Source: an uncultured bacterium
GTDB lineage: Bacteria; Actinomycetota; Coriobacteriia; Coriobacteriales; Coriobacteriaceae
Assembly (NCBI GenBank): GCA_905215065.1
Contig: CAJMOF010000006.1
Location: 69,526 to 133,525 of the forward strand
Length of the DNA: 64,000 nt
Direction: 5' to 3'
Made by a program: the position numbers and the translations under genes. Below are positions 16,901 through 25,775 of this stretch, in pieces. Every line of letters begins with the position of its first letter. The first letter of the stretch is position 1. The notes under the pieces are model-generated. The model ran no database searches, was not told the DNA's origin, and saw only the letters and a list, made by a program, of their open reading frames with translations.

Positions 16901-18682
16901 TTAGAGGCGGGCGAGGTCGTAGGATCGAGAGGCAGACTCGCCGGCGCAGATAAGGTTGGTTATGGCTTCTTGGGGATCGAGCGCCAGCTCAAGGCCCATG
17001 GGCTTGCGGCAGATCGTCAAAACCAGGTCGACGCCCTGCTCATACACCGCATCCAGGTTGTCAGCGCGACCGCCCACGACGGCGACCACCGGCTTGCTAT
17101 AGCGCTTGGCACGGCGGGCCACACCCACCGGCGCCTTACCGGCAGCGGATTGATCGTCCATATTGCCCTCGCCCGTTATGACCAGATCGACATCCCGCAC
17201 GCGCTCGTCAAACCCAATTAGATCAAGCACCGTCTCCACGCCCGAATGTAGCTCTGCACCGAGCGCTAGCAGCGCGGCGCCCAGACCGCCAGCGGCACCG
17301 GCGCCGGGCACACCGAGCACCGAACCAAATGTCCGCGCGCCCTCGGGCGCGCGCAGTAACCTCTGAGCCCGTGCCTCGGCAATCGCCGTATCGAGCAGGC
17401 GACCGTAACCGACCATCCAGTCGTCGTACCCGCCCAGCGCTTCGACATCGTCTGTCGGCAGGCCCTTTTGCCCGCCAAACACCGCAAGCGCCCCGCGACG
17501 CCCCACGAGCGGATTCTCGACATCGGAAAGCACCACGACACGCGCGCCATTCAGTGCCCGTAGCGCCGGTGCCAAATCGATACTCGCCACGTGTTCAAGG
17601 CCCGTGAGCCCCGGCGCGATATCGCAGCCACGGTCATCGACAAGACGCGCGCCCAGCGCCTGCAGCATACCGGCACCGCCGTCGTTGGTGGCGCTGCCGC
17701 CCAGCCCTATATATAGGGTCCTCGCCCCCGCGCGAACCGCACGAAGCATCAGCTCGCCCACGCCATAGGTCGTCGCGGCCAACGCCGCCGACTCCGTGCA
17801 CGGCGAGTACCCGATGCCCGCGGCTTCGGCCATCTCAATGACAGCCGACTCGTGCTCGCCGTCCACCAGCATCCGGGCAGCCACGCGCTTGCCCAAGGGA
17901 CCTGCCACCTCGCAGGTCACAATCTCACCGCCGCACGCGGCAACGGCATCGAGCGTTCCCTCACCGCCATCCGCCAGCGGCAGCGCGCTTACTTGGGCAT
18001 CGGGCCACACGCGGCGCACGCCTTCGGCAACGGCCGTCTCTGCCTGCGCGCTCGAAACGTTGCCTTTAAAGGAATCAATCGCCAGCAGCACACGGCGGGG
18101 CCGCCGCTGCACGGGGCCATAGTTGAGCGTCTCGTCGGCGAGATCCCCAACACCCGCGAGCGCCTCGGCGTGGGCCGCATGTGCCTCAAGGTTCATACCA
18201 CAATCGCAACCGACGCCGTCGACACTGCGCAGTCCAGCAAAATAGCCGCTCAACACCTCACGACACTCGTCTGCCAGCACGCCGGCATGTACGTTAAACT
18301 GATGATTCAGGCGCGAATCGGCATTGAGGTCGTATAGCGACCCCAGAGCGCCCGCCTTAGCATCGGCCGCGCCGTACACGCAGCGCCCCACGCGCGCATT
18401 AACCATAAGCCCCGCGCACATGCAGCAGGGCTCGAGCGTCACGTAGACCGTACAATCGGAAAGGCGCCAACGTCCAAGCGACTGAGCGGCGGCGCATAGG
18501 GCCGCAAACTCGGCATGCGCCGAAGGATCCTGGTCGAGCTCGCGGCGATTATGCGCCCGCGCGACAATCTCACCCGCGCGCACCACTACGGCACCGATCG
18601 GCACCTCGCCCACCGCCGCGGCGGCACGCGCCTCCGACAGCGCCTCACGCATGAACTTCTCATCGATTCCGGTGCTCGTCAT
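16901..18682 (-). CDS. Fusion of tRNA adenosine deaminase (TadA) and glycerate kinase
   Basis: The 593-residue product has two complete enzymes. Residues 1 to about 150 are TadA, which makes inosine at the wobble position of tRNA-Arg(ACG): HAEFAAL gives the zinc histidine and catalytic glutamate, and TLEPCCMCAG gives the two zinc cysteines. Residues about 195-593 are a GarK/GlxK-type glycerate kinase that phosphorylates D-glycerate with ATP: RVLLAIDSFKGNVSS at its start, PLADGGEGT, GLGGSATNDGGAG and TGEGNMDDQS. About 45 residues with several Cys and His join them. The ATG at 18682 has a full AGGAGG. The frame is continuous, so this is not a sequencing-joined pair unless a stop was lost. The two reactions have no obvious link. 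Confidence 0.9.
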   Translation of the reverse strand: MTSTGIDEKFMREALSEARAAAAVGEVPIGAVVVRAGEIVARAHNRRELDQDPSAHAEFAALCAAAQSLGRWRLSDCTVYVTLEPCCMCAGLMVNARVGRCVYGAADAKAGALGSLYDLNADSRLNHQFNVHAGVLADECREVLSGYFAGLRSVDGVGCDCGMNLEAHAAHAEALAGVGDLADETLNYGPVQRRPRRVLLAIDSFKGNVSSAQAETAVAEGVRRVWPDAQVSALPLADGGEGTLDAVAACGGEIVTCEVAGPLGKRVAARMLVDGEHESAVIEMAEAAGIGYSPCTESAALAATTYGVGELMLRAVRAGARTLYIGLGGSATNDGGAGMLQALGARLVDDRGCDIAPGLTGLEHVASIDLAPALRALNGARVVVLSDVENPLVGRRGALAVFGGQKGLPTDDVEALGGYDDWMVGYGRLLDTAIAEARAQRLLRAPEGARTFGSVLGVPGAGAAGGLGAALLALGAELHSGVETVLDLIGFDERVRDVDLVITGEGNMDDQSAAGKAPVGVARRAKRYSKPVVAVVGGRADNLDAVYEQGVDLVLTICRKPMGLELALDPQEAITNLICAGESASRSYDLARL

Positions 18683-18733
18683 CGTTCGCCTCCTCTGTTG
18701 CAAATCCAAAACGATGCTATCATTACGACTCAC

Positions 18734-18823
18734 GGAGAGATGGCAGAGCGGTTGAATGCGGCGGTCTTGAAAACCGTTGAGCGCGAGAGCGTTCCGGGGG
18801 TTCGAATCCCCCTCTCTCCGCCA
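18734..18823 (+). tRNA. tRNA-Ser(UGA)
   Basis: Ninety bases fold as a class II tRNA: acceptor GGAGAGA with TCTCTCC, anticodon loop CTTGAAA with anticodon TGA, a long variable arm (GCGCGAGAGCGTT region), T arm GGGGGTTCGAATCCCCC and an encoded CCA. It is convergent with the TetR gene and divergent from the TadA fusion gene. Confidence 0.96.
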
Positions 18824-18826
18824 CTT

Positions 18827-19411
18827 TTAGTGATGCACCGGTGTCATGGTCCGCTCAAACAGCGCATCGACCACGTCGGCCATCTCGGGTCGACGCTCAA
18901 GATCGTGGCCCGATTCCCACCATATCGTGAAAAGTCGAATAATACCGCCGGCGACAAACTCAGACGTCGTCTCGAGCGACACGGGGGCCAGGGCATCCTC
19001 GGCAAGCACGTTCATCACACGCTCGCGGATGGAGCGGGCAATACGATCGCAAATAACGTTGGTCAACATGCCCGACATGCTGCTTGCCAAAATGTTATCC
19101 ATGAGTTGCTCGTGCGCCAGAATCAAATCCATGGCATCGTCCAAAATCGCGTGCCGAAGCGCGCGCACGTCCTCGGCAGACACTGCGCCGGCCTCATCGG
19201 GCTGTTTTTGCGGCAAGCCGGACATGAGCTCATCGATATAAAAGGCAAAGTAATCGTTCTTGTCGCGAAAGTGCTTGTAGAACGTCGTGCGGCGAAGCAT
19301 GGCGCGGTCGCACAGCATGGCAACCGTCAGGTCCTCAAAACGATGCTCCTCGAGAAGCTCGGTGAAAGCATCGAACAGGGCACGATAGGTTTTCTTGATG
19401 CGAAGGTCCAT
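18827..19411 (-). CDS. TetR/AcrR-family transcriptional regulator
   Basis: The 194-residue protein begins MDLRIKKTYRALFDAF, a standard TetR N-terminus, and carries the helix-turn-helix FEDLTVAMLCDRAMLRRTTF followed by YKHFRDK at about residues 30-55. The C-terminal domain is helical and binds an unknown ligand (it ends in an FTIWWESG helix, as in the TetR_C_8-type group). The 19411 start is preferred on homology; an ATG at 19423 is also possible, with a GAGG directly next to it. It ends three bases from the tRNA-Ser gene. The target is not evident. The neighbouring lemA promoter is a candidate, because the two genes are divergent with about 210 bases between them. Confidence 0.85.
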   Translation of the reverse strand: MDLRIKKTYRALFDAFTELLEEHRFEDLTVAMLCDRAMLRRTTFYKHFRDKNDYFAFYIDELMSGLPQKQPDEAGAVSAEDVRALRHAILDDAMDLILAHEQLMDNILASSMSGMLTNVICDRIARSIRERVMNVLAEDALAPVSLETTSEFVAGGIIRLFTIWWESGHDLERRPEMADVVDALFERTMTPVHH

Positions 19412-19622
19412 CCGTATCGCCATCCTCAGGGCAAAGACAGTACTCGTCAATCTGTCGCATATCTTACACCTGTACCTCGCGCGTTTTACCCCGGTGCCGA
19501 CCCCGCCGAAAACATAACGCTTACCGGAAAGTTCGGCACGGCAAAACGTTGCGGGTATACTAGTAGCGTTATACCAACGGCAGCTGGCGCATGCCGCCGC
19601 GGCCATTCGAAACGGAGACATC

Positions 19623-20174
19623 ATGATTACCGTCATCATCGGCATCGTTGTTGTCATTGTGATTGTCTGCGCCATCGCCGGCATTTACAACAACATGGTC
19701 ACCAAGCGTAACCGCATCGATAACGCCTGGCAGAACATCGATACGCAGCTGCAGCGCCGCAACGACCTGATCCCCAACCTGGTCGAGACCGTCAAGGGCT
19801 ACGCCAAGCACGAGCAAGAGACGCTCTCCGCCGTGATCAGCGCGCGTAACACCGCCGTCAAGGCCACCACGCCCGAGGCCAAGATGGAGGCCGACAACGT
19901 GCTGACCGGTGCGCTACGCCAGCTCTTCGCCGTAGCCGAGGCCTATCCCGACCTTAAGGCAAACACCAACTTTACGCAGCTGCAGGCGTCGCTCGAGGAT
20001 ACCGAGAACAAGATTAGCTATGCACGCCAGAGCTACAACGACTGCGTGCTCAGCTACAACAACGCCATTCAGACGTTCCCGGCTGTCATCTTTGCCGGCA
20101 TCTTCCAGTTTAAGGAGCGCCAGGGCTTCGAGGCCGCCGAAGCAGCCCGCCAGGCCCCGACCGTCAAGTTCTAG
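19623..20174 (+). CDS. LemA-family membrane protein
   Basis: The 183-residue protein has one N-terminal membrane helix (about 3-24, very rich in Ile and Val) and then the LemA helical-bundle domain with the family blocks YNNMVTKRNRIDNAWQNID, QLQRRNDLIPNLVETVKGY and a C-terminal FQFKERQGFEA. It should sit in the membrane with the bundle outside. Function in the family is unclear; it is often near peptidases or TPM-domain proteins, which are not present here. RBS CGGAGA precedes the ATG. A TATACT box lies at 19556. It is followed by a strong terminator and appears monocistronic. Confidence 0.92.
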   Translation: MITVIIGIVVVIVIVCAIAGIYNNMVTKRNRIDNAWQNIDTQLQRRNDLIPNLVETVKGYAKHEQETLSAVISARNTAVKATTPEAKMEADNVLTGALRQLFAVAEAYPDLKANTNFTQLQASLEDTENKISYARQSYNDCVLSYNNAIQTFPAVIFAGIFQFKERQGFEAAEAARQAPTVKF

Positions 20175-20210
20175 TAGTTTGGCAGCGCATCCTTAATCGG
20201 CCAAATGCAT

Positions 20211-20249
20211 AAACCGCCCCGTCGAATGCATACTTCGACGGGGCGGTTT
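20211..20249 (+). terminator. Terminator of the lemA gene
   Basis: AAACCGCCCCGTCGAA (20211-20226) pairs perfectly with 20234-20249 around a seven-base loop and is followed by CCTTTTTC. Confidence 0.9.
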
Positions 20250-20594
20250 CCTTTTTCGCGAAGCTCCCCCTCTAAGCGCCGTGCATTTTTAGGAGTATTC
20301 AACATAACCAAGGGCTTCGGGCGCCGCGATAAATGCCAAAGAGCGCAAATATCCCTGCAAATCAAACGCTGTCAGCCCATAACCCCGCCCATCATTCGTA
20401 GAAAACATCGAGAAATCCCGATTTTTTGCCCGAGGTCGGTATGCAGGGGCCTTCGATTGCAGAATACTCGCAAAAATGCACGTCGCCATCACCCCCACAT
20501 GGCGCGAACCAAAACAAAAGCGCGGCCTAAAAGGCCGCGCGCCATCTTTCATTCAGATCTATATTGCCCGTAACGGCAGCGCCGAGGTAACGCA
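20250..20594. other. Gene-free stretch, possible decayed or repeated element
   Basis: No convincing gene is visible. A minus-strand open frame (20289-20552, 87 codons) lacks an RBS and a known domain. A small hairpin GCGCGGCCT-AAA-AGGCCGCGC lies at about 20519-20540. The rest is unremarkable mixed sequence. Confidence 0.4.
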
Positions 20595-20719
20595 GGCCCG
20601 AGGGCAACCTTCCTTTCCGGCGCACTCCGCAGGACGAAAGAACCTCCGCCGCACGAAGTGCGCTGCGGAGGTTCTTGCATGTCCGAGGACGCGCCGGAAA
20701 GGAAGGTTGCCCTCGGGCC
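20595..20719. repeat. Nested inverted repeat: 29-bp outer arms around a hairpin
   Basis: The outer arm 20595-20623 (GGCCCGAGGGCAACCTTCC and onward) is the exact complement of 20691-20719. Inside, AAGAACCTCCGC (20638-20649) pairs with 20665-20676, and CGCAC-GAA-GTGCG forms the tip. It ends next to the ilvE stop codon and may serve as its terminator. Confidence 0.85.
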
Positions 20720-20735
20720 GAACAGCTATGGCAGC

Positions 20736-21788
20736 TTACGCGACGGTGTAAACCCAGTCGTGCTTATCCTCGACAGCACCAGATTGGATGCCGGTCAGGG
20801 TCTCGCGGAGCTTCTTCATCACGGGGCCAATCTCGGTGTAGCCAGCCGGGAAGGTCACGGTCTCATCGGCACCATAGACCTTGTTGTCGATCTCGCCCAC
20901 CGGGGAAATGACGGCAGCGGTGCCGCACAGGCCGCACTCCACAAAGGTGCCGGCCTTGACCTCGGCCCACTCGACGGGGCGCTGGTCGACGGTTATGCCC
21001 AGGTCCTGAGCAACCTGAACGAGCGAACGACGGGTGATGGAGGGCAAGATGGAGTCGGTGTGCGACTGCGGAACGACGAGCGTGCCGTCCTCCTTCACGA
21101 ACAGAACGTTCGCGCCGCCGGTCTCCTCGACATAGGTGCGGGACTCAGAGTCGAGATACAGGTTCTCGGCATAGCCCTCGCGATGGGCCTCCATCGTGGG
21201 CTTGAGGGACATGGCGTAGTTCAGGCCAGCCTTGATGTTGCCGGTGCCGTGCGGTGCGGCGCGGTCGTACTCGGAAACGCGCAGCTTGACGGGCTTGAGG
21301 CCACCCTTAAAGTACGGACCGACCGGGGTCACGAGAATGCGGAACGTGTACTCAGGAGCGGGAGCCACGCCGATCACGTCACCAGAGCCGATCATAAACG
21401 GACGCACGTACAGGGTTGCACCGGAGCCGAAGGGCGGAACCCAGGCGGCGTTGGCAGAAACGACCTGCTTGACGGCCTCGACAAACTTGTCCTTGGGGAA
21501 CGGGGGCATCTCGAGGCGCTGGGCAGAGTTATACATACGCTCAGCGTTCATGTCGGGACGGAAGCAGACGATGCTGCCGTCCTCGGCGGTGTAGGCCTTC
21601 AGGCCCTCAAAGACCTCCTGGCAGTAATGGAAGATGCCACCGCACTCGGAGACATGCAGGGTGTGGTCGGTGGTCAGGCCGCCCTCGTCCCACTCGCCAT
21701 CCTTCCAATGAGCCTCGTAGCTGTAATCGGTTTTCATGTAGCCAAAGCCGAGGCTACCCCAATCGATATCCTTCTTCTCGACAGTCAT
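20736..21788 (-). CDS. ilvE: Branched-chain amino acid aminotransferase
   Basis: This 350-residue fold-type IV PLP enzyme transfers the amino group between glutamate and the 2-oxo acids of Leu, Ile and Val. The PLP lysine is in GTGNIKAGLN (Lys about 186). EVFEGLKAY near residue 60, RPDMNAERM and the phosphate-binding GTAAVISPVG near the end are typical blocks of the long (BCAT group I) form. The ATG at 21788 has AAGGAGCGACAT in front; the upstream extension is Arg-rich and non-coding in look. It is monocistronic. A palindrome CTTTA-N6-TAAAG 190 bases upstream is shared with the amino-acid ABC operon at 53.1 kb, suggesting common control. Confidence 0.95.
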   Translation of the reverse strand: MTVEKKDIDWGSLGFGYMKTDYSYEAHWKDGEWDEGGLTTDHTLHVSECGGIFHYCQEVFEGLKAYTAEDGSIVCFRPDMNAERMYNSAQRLEMPPFPKDKFVEAVKQVVSANAAWVPPFGSGATLYVRPFMIGSGDVIGVAPAPEYTFRILVTPVGPYFKGGLKPVKLRVSEYDRAAPHGTGNIKAGLNYAMSLKPTMEAHREGYAENLYLDSESRTYVEETGGANVLFVKEDGTLVVPQSHTDSILPSITRRSLVQVAQDLGITVDQRPVEWAEVKAGTFVECGLCGTAAVISPVGEIDNKVYGADETVTFPAGYTEIGPVMKKLRETLTGIQSGAVEDKHDWVYTVA

Positions 21789-21977
21789 ATGTCGCTCCTT
21801 ACATACACAGTTGCATACTCGCGAACCCGCACGCAAAGACCGAAGCCGACCGCGTCGCAACGTCGCACGCCCGGAGCGTAGAGCCGGACGGGACACGCGA
21901 ACGGCATCAAAGCCGATGGCACGTCGATTCGCATGCACGAGATTGTACTCCCCGTACGCGTCTGATAAAACGCTTTT

Positions 21978-21993
21978 CTTTAACTAAGTAAAG
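21978..21993. promoter_or_regulatory. Candidate operator CTTTA-N6-TAAAG upstream of ilvE
   Basis: CTTTAACTAAGTAAAG is a near-perfect palindrome and matches the site at 53099-53114 in front of the amino-acid importer at 13 of 16 positions. A TACAAT -10-like box for ilvE lies at 21943-21948 on the minus strand. Confidence 0.5.
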
Positions 21994-22018
21994 TATTTTC
22001 ATTTGACCGAAGCAGAAA

Positions 22019-22046
22019 GGCCCGCCACCGTAAAGGGTGACGGGCC
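22019..22046 (-). terminator. Terminator of the dedA gene
   Basis: On the minus strand GGCCCGTCACC pairs with GGTGGCGGGCC around CTTTAC, followed by TTTCTGC. Confidence 0.8.
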
Positions 22047-22076
22047 TCAACGGCACGGTTTGCGCGCTGGCTCGAG

Positions 22077-22724
22077 CTACGCGTTCTTTTTGCCCAGCTT
22101 AGCCTTAACCAGACCGACCACGGTCGGGATGATCGACACGGCGACGATGCCGATAATCAGCAGCTCAAAGTGCTCCTGCACAAAGGGGATGCCGCCAAAG
22201 AAGTAGCCCAGCAGAGTGAAGACCGTCGACCAGGTAATGCCGCCCAACACGTTAAAGATGACAAAGTTGCGCCAATGCATGCCGCCCATGCCGGCGATGA
22301 AGGGCACAAAGGTGCGGATAAACGGGAAGAAGCGACCCAGGAAGATGGCCAGGTGGCCCCATTTGTCCAGGAAGTCCTCGGACTTTTTGATGCGCTCGGG
22401 CGTCATGGCCTTCACCTTGCCAGAGGCGATGATCTTTTGGCCAAAGAAATGACCGATCATAAAGTTGCACTGATCGCCCAAGATGGCAGCCGTCCATGCG
22501 ACGGCCAGCAGAGCCACGATGCTAAAGCCGCCGTTGTGGGCAAAGAAGCCCGAGGCGAACAGCAGCGAATCGCCGGGAAGGAACGGGAAGAACACCACGC
22601 CCGTCTCGATAAAGATGATCAGAAACACGCAGCCATAGGCCATAAGCGGGCCGGCGGCGATCCAGCTGGCGATCGCGGTGCGCGGATCCTTAAGCAGCTC
22701 GGCGATAAAATTGATGAAACCCAT
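22077..22724 (-). CDS. DedA/SNARE-associated (VTT domain) membrane protein
   Basis: The 215-residue integral membrane protein has the DedA core: FIETGVVFFPFLPGDSLLF near residue 40, a central helix pair with GDQCNFMIGHFFG, and FLGRFFPFIRTFVPFIAG near residue 130-150 with the conserved glycine, arginine and proline residues. Family members act as lipid (undecaprenyl phosphate or phospholipid) flippases or proton-coupled transporters. The ATG at 22724 has AGAGG nine bases upstream and gives MGFINFIAEL, a standard start. It is monocistronic with a terminator and divergent from cysE. Confidence 0.92.
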   Translation of the reverse strand: MGFINFIAELLKDPRTAIASWIAAGPLMAYGCVFLIIFIETGVVFFPFLPGDSLLFASGFFAHNGGFSIVALLAVAWTAAILGDQCNFMIGHFFGQKIIASGKVKAMTPERIKKSEDFLDKWGHLAIFLGRFFPFIRTFVPFIAGMGGMHWRNFVIFNVLGGITWSTVFTLLGYFFGGIPFVQEHFELLIIGIVAVSIIPTVVGLVKAKLGKKNA

Positions 22725-22948
22725 GAAGTAAAACCTCTCAGTTGTGGGCGCGGACACGTCCAAGTTGACCAGTATACGGTTGTGACGCGGCAACGCACAC
22801 GACCTTACAAAAGCGTGACTTCATTACCAGCAAGTTTGCATAATTGACACCCGTCGCGCAAAGCCGAGCAAGATTGCTCTTCCTAATCCCTAGCAAATCG
22901 CTATACTTTATTGAATTGCATTGTCGCGGCGCTAAGGGAGGGCGGCCG

Positions 22949-23653
22949 GTGAGCTTTATCAATACCATTCGCGAGGACATCAAGACCGTCCAGGCACAGG
23001 ACCCCGCCGCGCAAAACGGCCTAGTCATCTTCCTTTCTTACCCCGGCCTGCACGCCAAGTGGAACCACGTGCCCGAGCACTGGTTGTGGGAACATGGACA
23101 TCGCTCGCTCGCCCGCGTGCTCTCGCAAATCACCCGCCATATCACTGGCGTCGAGATTCATCCTGCCGCACAGATCGGCAAGCATTTCTTTATCGACCAC
23201 GCCATGGGCGTTGTCATCGGCGAAACCGCCATTGTGGGCGACAACTGCGTGCTCTATCAGGGCGTCACACTTGGCGGCACCGGCAACGAGACCGGCAAGC
23301 GCCACCCCACCCTGGGCAACAACGTCACCGTGGGCACAGGCGCCAAAGTGCTCGGCAACATTCGCATCGGCAACAACGTCAAAATCGGCGGCAACTCGGT
23401 TGTCGTCAAAGACGTGCCCGACAACTGCACCGTCGTGGGCGTGCCCGGCCGCATTATCAAACGCAACGGCTGCCGCGTGTTCGAGGAGACCTTCGACGCC
23501 AAGCAGCATCGCGAGTACATGCCCGACGACGCAGCCGAGCAAAGCGCCCTCAACCGCCAAGGCATCACCGAGAACGCACGCCGGGTCAAAGAGCTCGAGC
23601 AAGAGGTGGCCGAGCTTAAGGCCCTCGTCGCCAAACTCGTGGACGAACGCTAA
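22949..23653 (+). CDS. cysE: Serine O-acetyltransferase
   Basis: The enzyme acetylates serine with acetyl-CoA, the first step of cysteine synthesis. The 234-residue protein has a short helical N-terminus (SFINTIREDIKTVQAQDPAA), the left-handed beta helix of hexapeptide repeats (about 68-175) with the catalytic His in DHAMGVVIGETA, and GGTGNETGKRHPT. A C-terminal coiled coil (RVKELEQEVAELKALVAKL) is an addition seen in many Gram-positive forms. The GTG at 22949 follows GGGAGG and matches the usual length. A TATACT box is near 22901. It ends in a terminator at 23690 and is convergent with the ABC exporter genes. Confidence 0.93.
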   Translation: MSFINTIREDIKTVQAQDPAAQNGLVIFLSYPGLHAKWNHVPEHWLWEHGHRSLARVLSQITRHITGVEIHPAAQIGKHFFIDHAMGVVIGETAIVGDNCVLYQGVTLGGTGNETGKRHPTLGNNVTVGTGAKVLGNIRIGNNVKIGGNSVVVKDVPDNCTVVGVPGRIIKRNGCRVFEETFDAKQHREYMPDDAAEQSALNRQGITENARRVKELEQEVAELKALVAKLVDER

Positions 23654-23689
23654 AAGCGGACGGCCGCCGACAACATCGACGCCAACGCA

Positions 23690-23724
23690 AAGGCGCGCCA
23701 GGGAATCCATCCCCGGCGCGCCTT
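23690..23724 (+). terminator. Terminator of cysE
   Basis: AAGGCGCGCC (23690-23699) pairs with GGCGCGCCTT (23715-23724), with further pairing inside. It is followed by ATTCCT. Confidence 0.8.
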
Positions 23725-23731
23725 ATTCCTG

Positions 23732-23762
23732 ATGTGACAAAGGGACTATTCCTTTGTCACAT
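23732..23762. repeat. 12-bp hairpin with GGGACT loop at the end of the exporter operon
   Basis: ATGTGACAAAGG (23732-23743) pairs with CCTTTGTCACAT (23751-23762), reaching the stop codon of the exporter gene. It resembles the hairpin at 42648-42676 (GACAAAGGGGA). Confidence 0.7.
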
Positions 23763-25774
23763 TATGCGAACTGGCTCAGATAGAGGTCGGTGTAGGCGCC
23801 CTCGACTGCCAGCAGCTCCTTATGCGTGCCCTGCTCGATAATGTTGCCGTGATCCATGACCAAGATCAGGTCGGCGTCCACGATCGTCGACAGGCGATGC
23901 GCGATCACAAAGCTTGTGCGCCCACGCATAAGTGCGTCCATGGCGCGGCCGATGGCAAGCTCGGTGCGCGTATCCACGCTCGACGTCGCCTCGTCCAGGA
24001 TGAGAATCGCCGGGTTGTTGAGCAGCACGCGTGCGATGGTTAGCAGCTGACGCTGGCCCTGGCTGATGCTTTCGGCATCGTTGGCTACGCGCGTGTCGTA
24101 GCCCTGAGGCATGGTGCGCACAAAGAAGTCGACCTGGGCGGCGCGAGCGGCCGCAACAATCTCCTCGCGCGTTGCCTCGGGGCAGCCGTAGGCGATGTTC
24201 TCGGCAATCGTGCCGTCGAACAGCCAGGCATCCTGTAGCACCATGCCAAACTGCTGCCGTAGCTCGCCGCGATCCATGAGGCGCGTATCCACACCGTCAA
24301 GCGTAATGCGGCCGCCGTCGATCTCGTAAAAGCGCATGAGCAGGTTGATGAGCGTCGTCTTGCCTGCGCCCGTGGTTCCCACCACGGCAATCTTCTGGCC
24401 CGGCTCGGCGGTAAACGACACGTCGCGCATGAGCGGCTTGTCGGGCGAATAACCAAAGCGCACGTGCTCAAAGGAGACGCGGCCCTCCACGCGACCCGGC
24501 AGCTTGGCGGCCTCGCCCGGCTGCGGATCGGCCTCCATCTCGGGCTCATCGAGCAGGTCGAACACGCGCTCCGCACTCGCCAGCGCGCTCTGCAGCGAGT
24601 TGAAGGTAAACGAGAGCTGCGTCATGGGCTCGGACGCCTCGTAGATAAACTGGAAGAACGCCTGGAACACGCCGACAGTCATCTGACCGGCCACCAGCAT
24701 GTTGCAGCCCACGAGCGCGATCACGATCTGCGCCAGACGACCGATAAAGCGAACCGCGGGGCCCACAGCGTTAATCATAAAGTCGGCCTTGACGCTCACA
24801 CGCGCCAGCTCGCCCGAGGCCTCGTGTACCTCGGCAGAACTCTGGCGCTCGCGGTTGAACGCGCGAATCACCAGACGGCCCGAGTAGCCCTCCTCGACCG
24901 CGCTCGTAATCTTGGACACCCACTCCTGGCGTTCGCCCGTTACATCATGCGTGCGGCGCGAAACCACTTTGGTCACCAGCAGCGACAGGGCCGTGAAGCC
25001 CAAAAAGACGAGCGTGAGCTTAACGCTATAGACGAACATCATGATGATGGCACCCGTCACGGTGCCGATCGACACAAGCAGCTGCAGCAATCCGCGCTGC
25101 ATGCTCTCGGACATCTTGTCCAAGTCGTTGGTCGCACGGCTGACGACCTCACCGGGACGATGCGCGTCAAAGAAGGCAAGCGGCAGACGATTGAGCTTTT
25201 GTGCGATGCGGTTGCGTAGACGCAGGTTGAGGCGTTCGGCCACGCTCGACATCAAAAAGCTCTGGAGCGCATAGAACGAGGCAGCGGCAGTCCAGATCAT
25301 AAAGTAGACGAAGATGGTCTTGCCGCAGTTCTCCCAGGTGATGTTGAAGGTGGTTCCGTTGGCAAACGCCACCTGCATATGCCCCCACAGCTCGTCGATG
25401 ACGTGAGCGCTGTACGCCGGCGCGGCGGTGTTAAAGATGACGTAGAACACGATGCTCGCAAACACGATGTAAAAGCGCCAATGGTCGCCGGCGGCCTCGC
25501 CCCACAAGCGGCGCACCGTCGCCCAGGTATCCCGGGGCGTCTCGTCCTCGTCTTCGTCGTCCACGTCGCGCATACGTTCTGCCTCGGCACGGGCACGTTC
25601 GTCCTCGGCACGCTCGTTTTCCTCGTACAGCGCCTGGCGACGAGCCTCGCGCTCGGCCGCCTTGATGGCGTCATCCAGCTCGAGCACCGCGGCAGCCTGG
25701 TCGACCGTTTTCTCAGCGGCGTCCGAATCGTTCGAATCGATAGCATCGCTGCACTTCTTGAGCTCCTCGGTCAT
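23762..25774 (-). CDS. ABC exporter subunit with acidic coiled-coil N-terminal extension, second of a heterodimer
   Basis: The 670-residue half-transporter carries about 95 extra N-terminal residues, Glu/Asp/Arg-rich and probably helical (EREARRQALYEENERAEDE), before six membrane helices. The ATPase domain has Walker A GTTGAGKTT, signature ISQGQRQ and Walker B ILILDEATSS, so it contributes the catalytic glutamate and a non-canonical signature. The partner gene upstream is the reverse, as in LmrCD-type heterodimers. The ATG at 25774 follows GGAGGTGAG, which is inside the end of the upstream gene; the two do not overlap but are coupled. The extension is absent from the first exporter pair. It may bind a regulator or keep the pair specific. 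Confidence 0.9.
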   Translation of the reverse strand: MTEELKKCSDAIDSNDSDAAEKTVDQAAAVLELDDAIKAAEREARRQALYEENERAEDERARAEAERMRDVDDEDEDETPRDTWATVRRLWGEAAGDHWRFYIVFASIVFYVIFNTAAPAYSAHVIDELWGHMQVAFANGTTFNITWENCGKTIFVYFMIWTAAASFYALQSFLMSSVAERLNLRLRNRIAQKLNRLPLAFFDAHRPGEVVSRATNDLDKMSESMQRGLLQLLVSIGTVTGAIIMMFVYSVKLTLVFLGFTALSLLVTKVVSRRTHDVTGERQEWVSKITSAVEEGYSGRLVIRAFNRERQSSAEVHEASGELARVSVKADFMINAVGPAVRFIGRLAQIVIALVGCNMLVAGQMTVGVFQAFFQFIYEASEPMTQLSFTFNSLQSALASAERVFDLLDEPEMEADPQPGEAAKLPGRVEGRVSFEHVRFGYSPDKPLMRDVSFTAEPGQKIAVVGTTGAGKTTLINLLMRFYEIDGGRITLDGVDTRLMDRGELRQQFGMVLQDAWLFDGTIAENIAYGCPEATREEIVAAARAAQVDFFVRTMPQGYDTRVANDAESISQGQRQLLTIARVLLNNPAILILDEATSSVDTRTELAIGRAMDALMRGRTSFVIAHRLSTIVDADLILVMDHGNIIEQGTHKELLAVEGAYTDLYLSQFA

Positions 25775-25775
25775 G

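Noticed and set aside
20289..20552. An 87-codon minus-strand open frame between lemA and ilvE
   Set aside because: No Shine-Dalgarno, no domain, and part of it is a GC-rich hairpin. It may be a decayed or repeated element, but there is not enough to call a gene.
21789..22018. T-box or leader attenuator for ilvE
   Set aside because: No T-box motif, terminator/antiterminator pair or leucine-rich leader peptide could be found.
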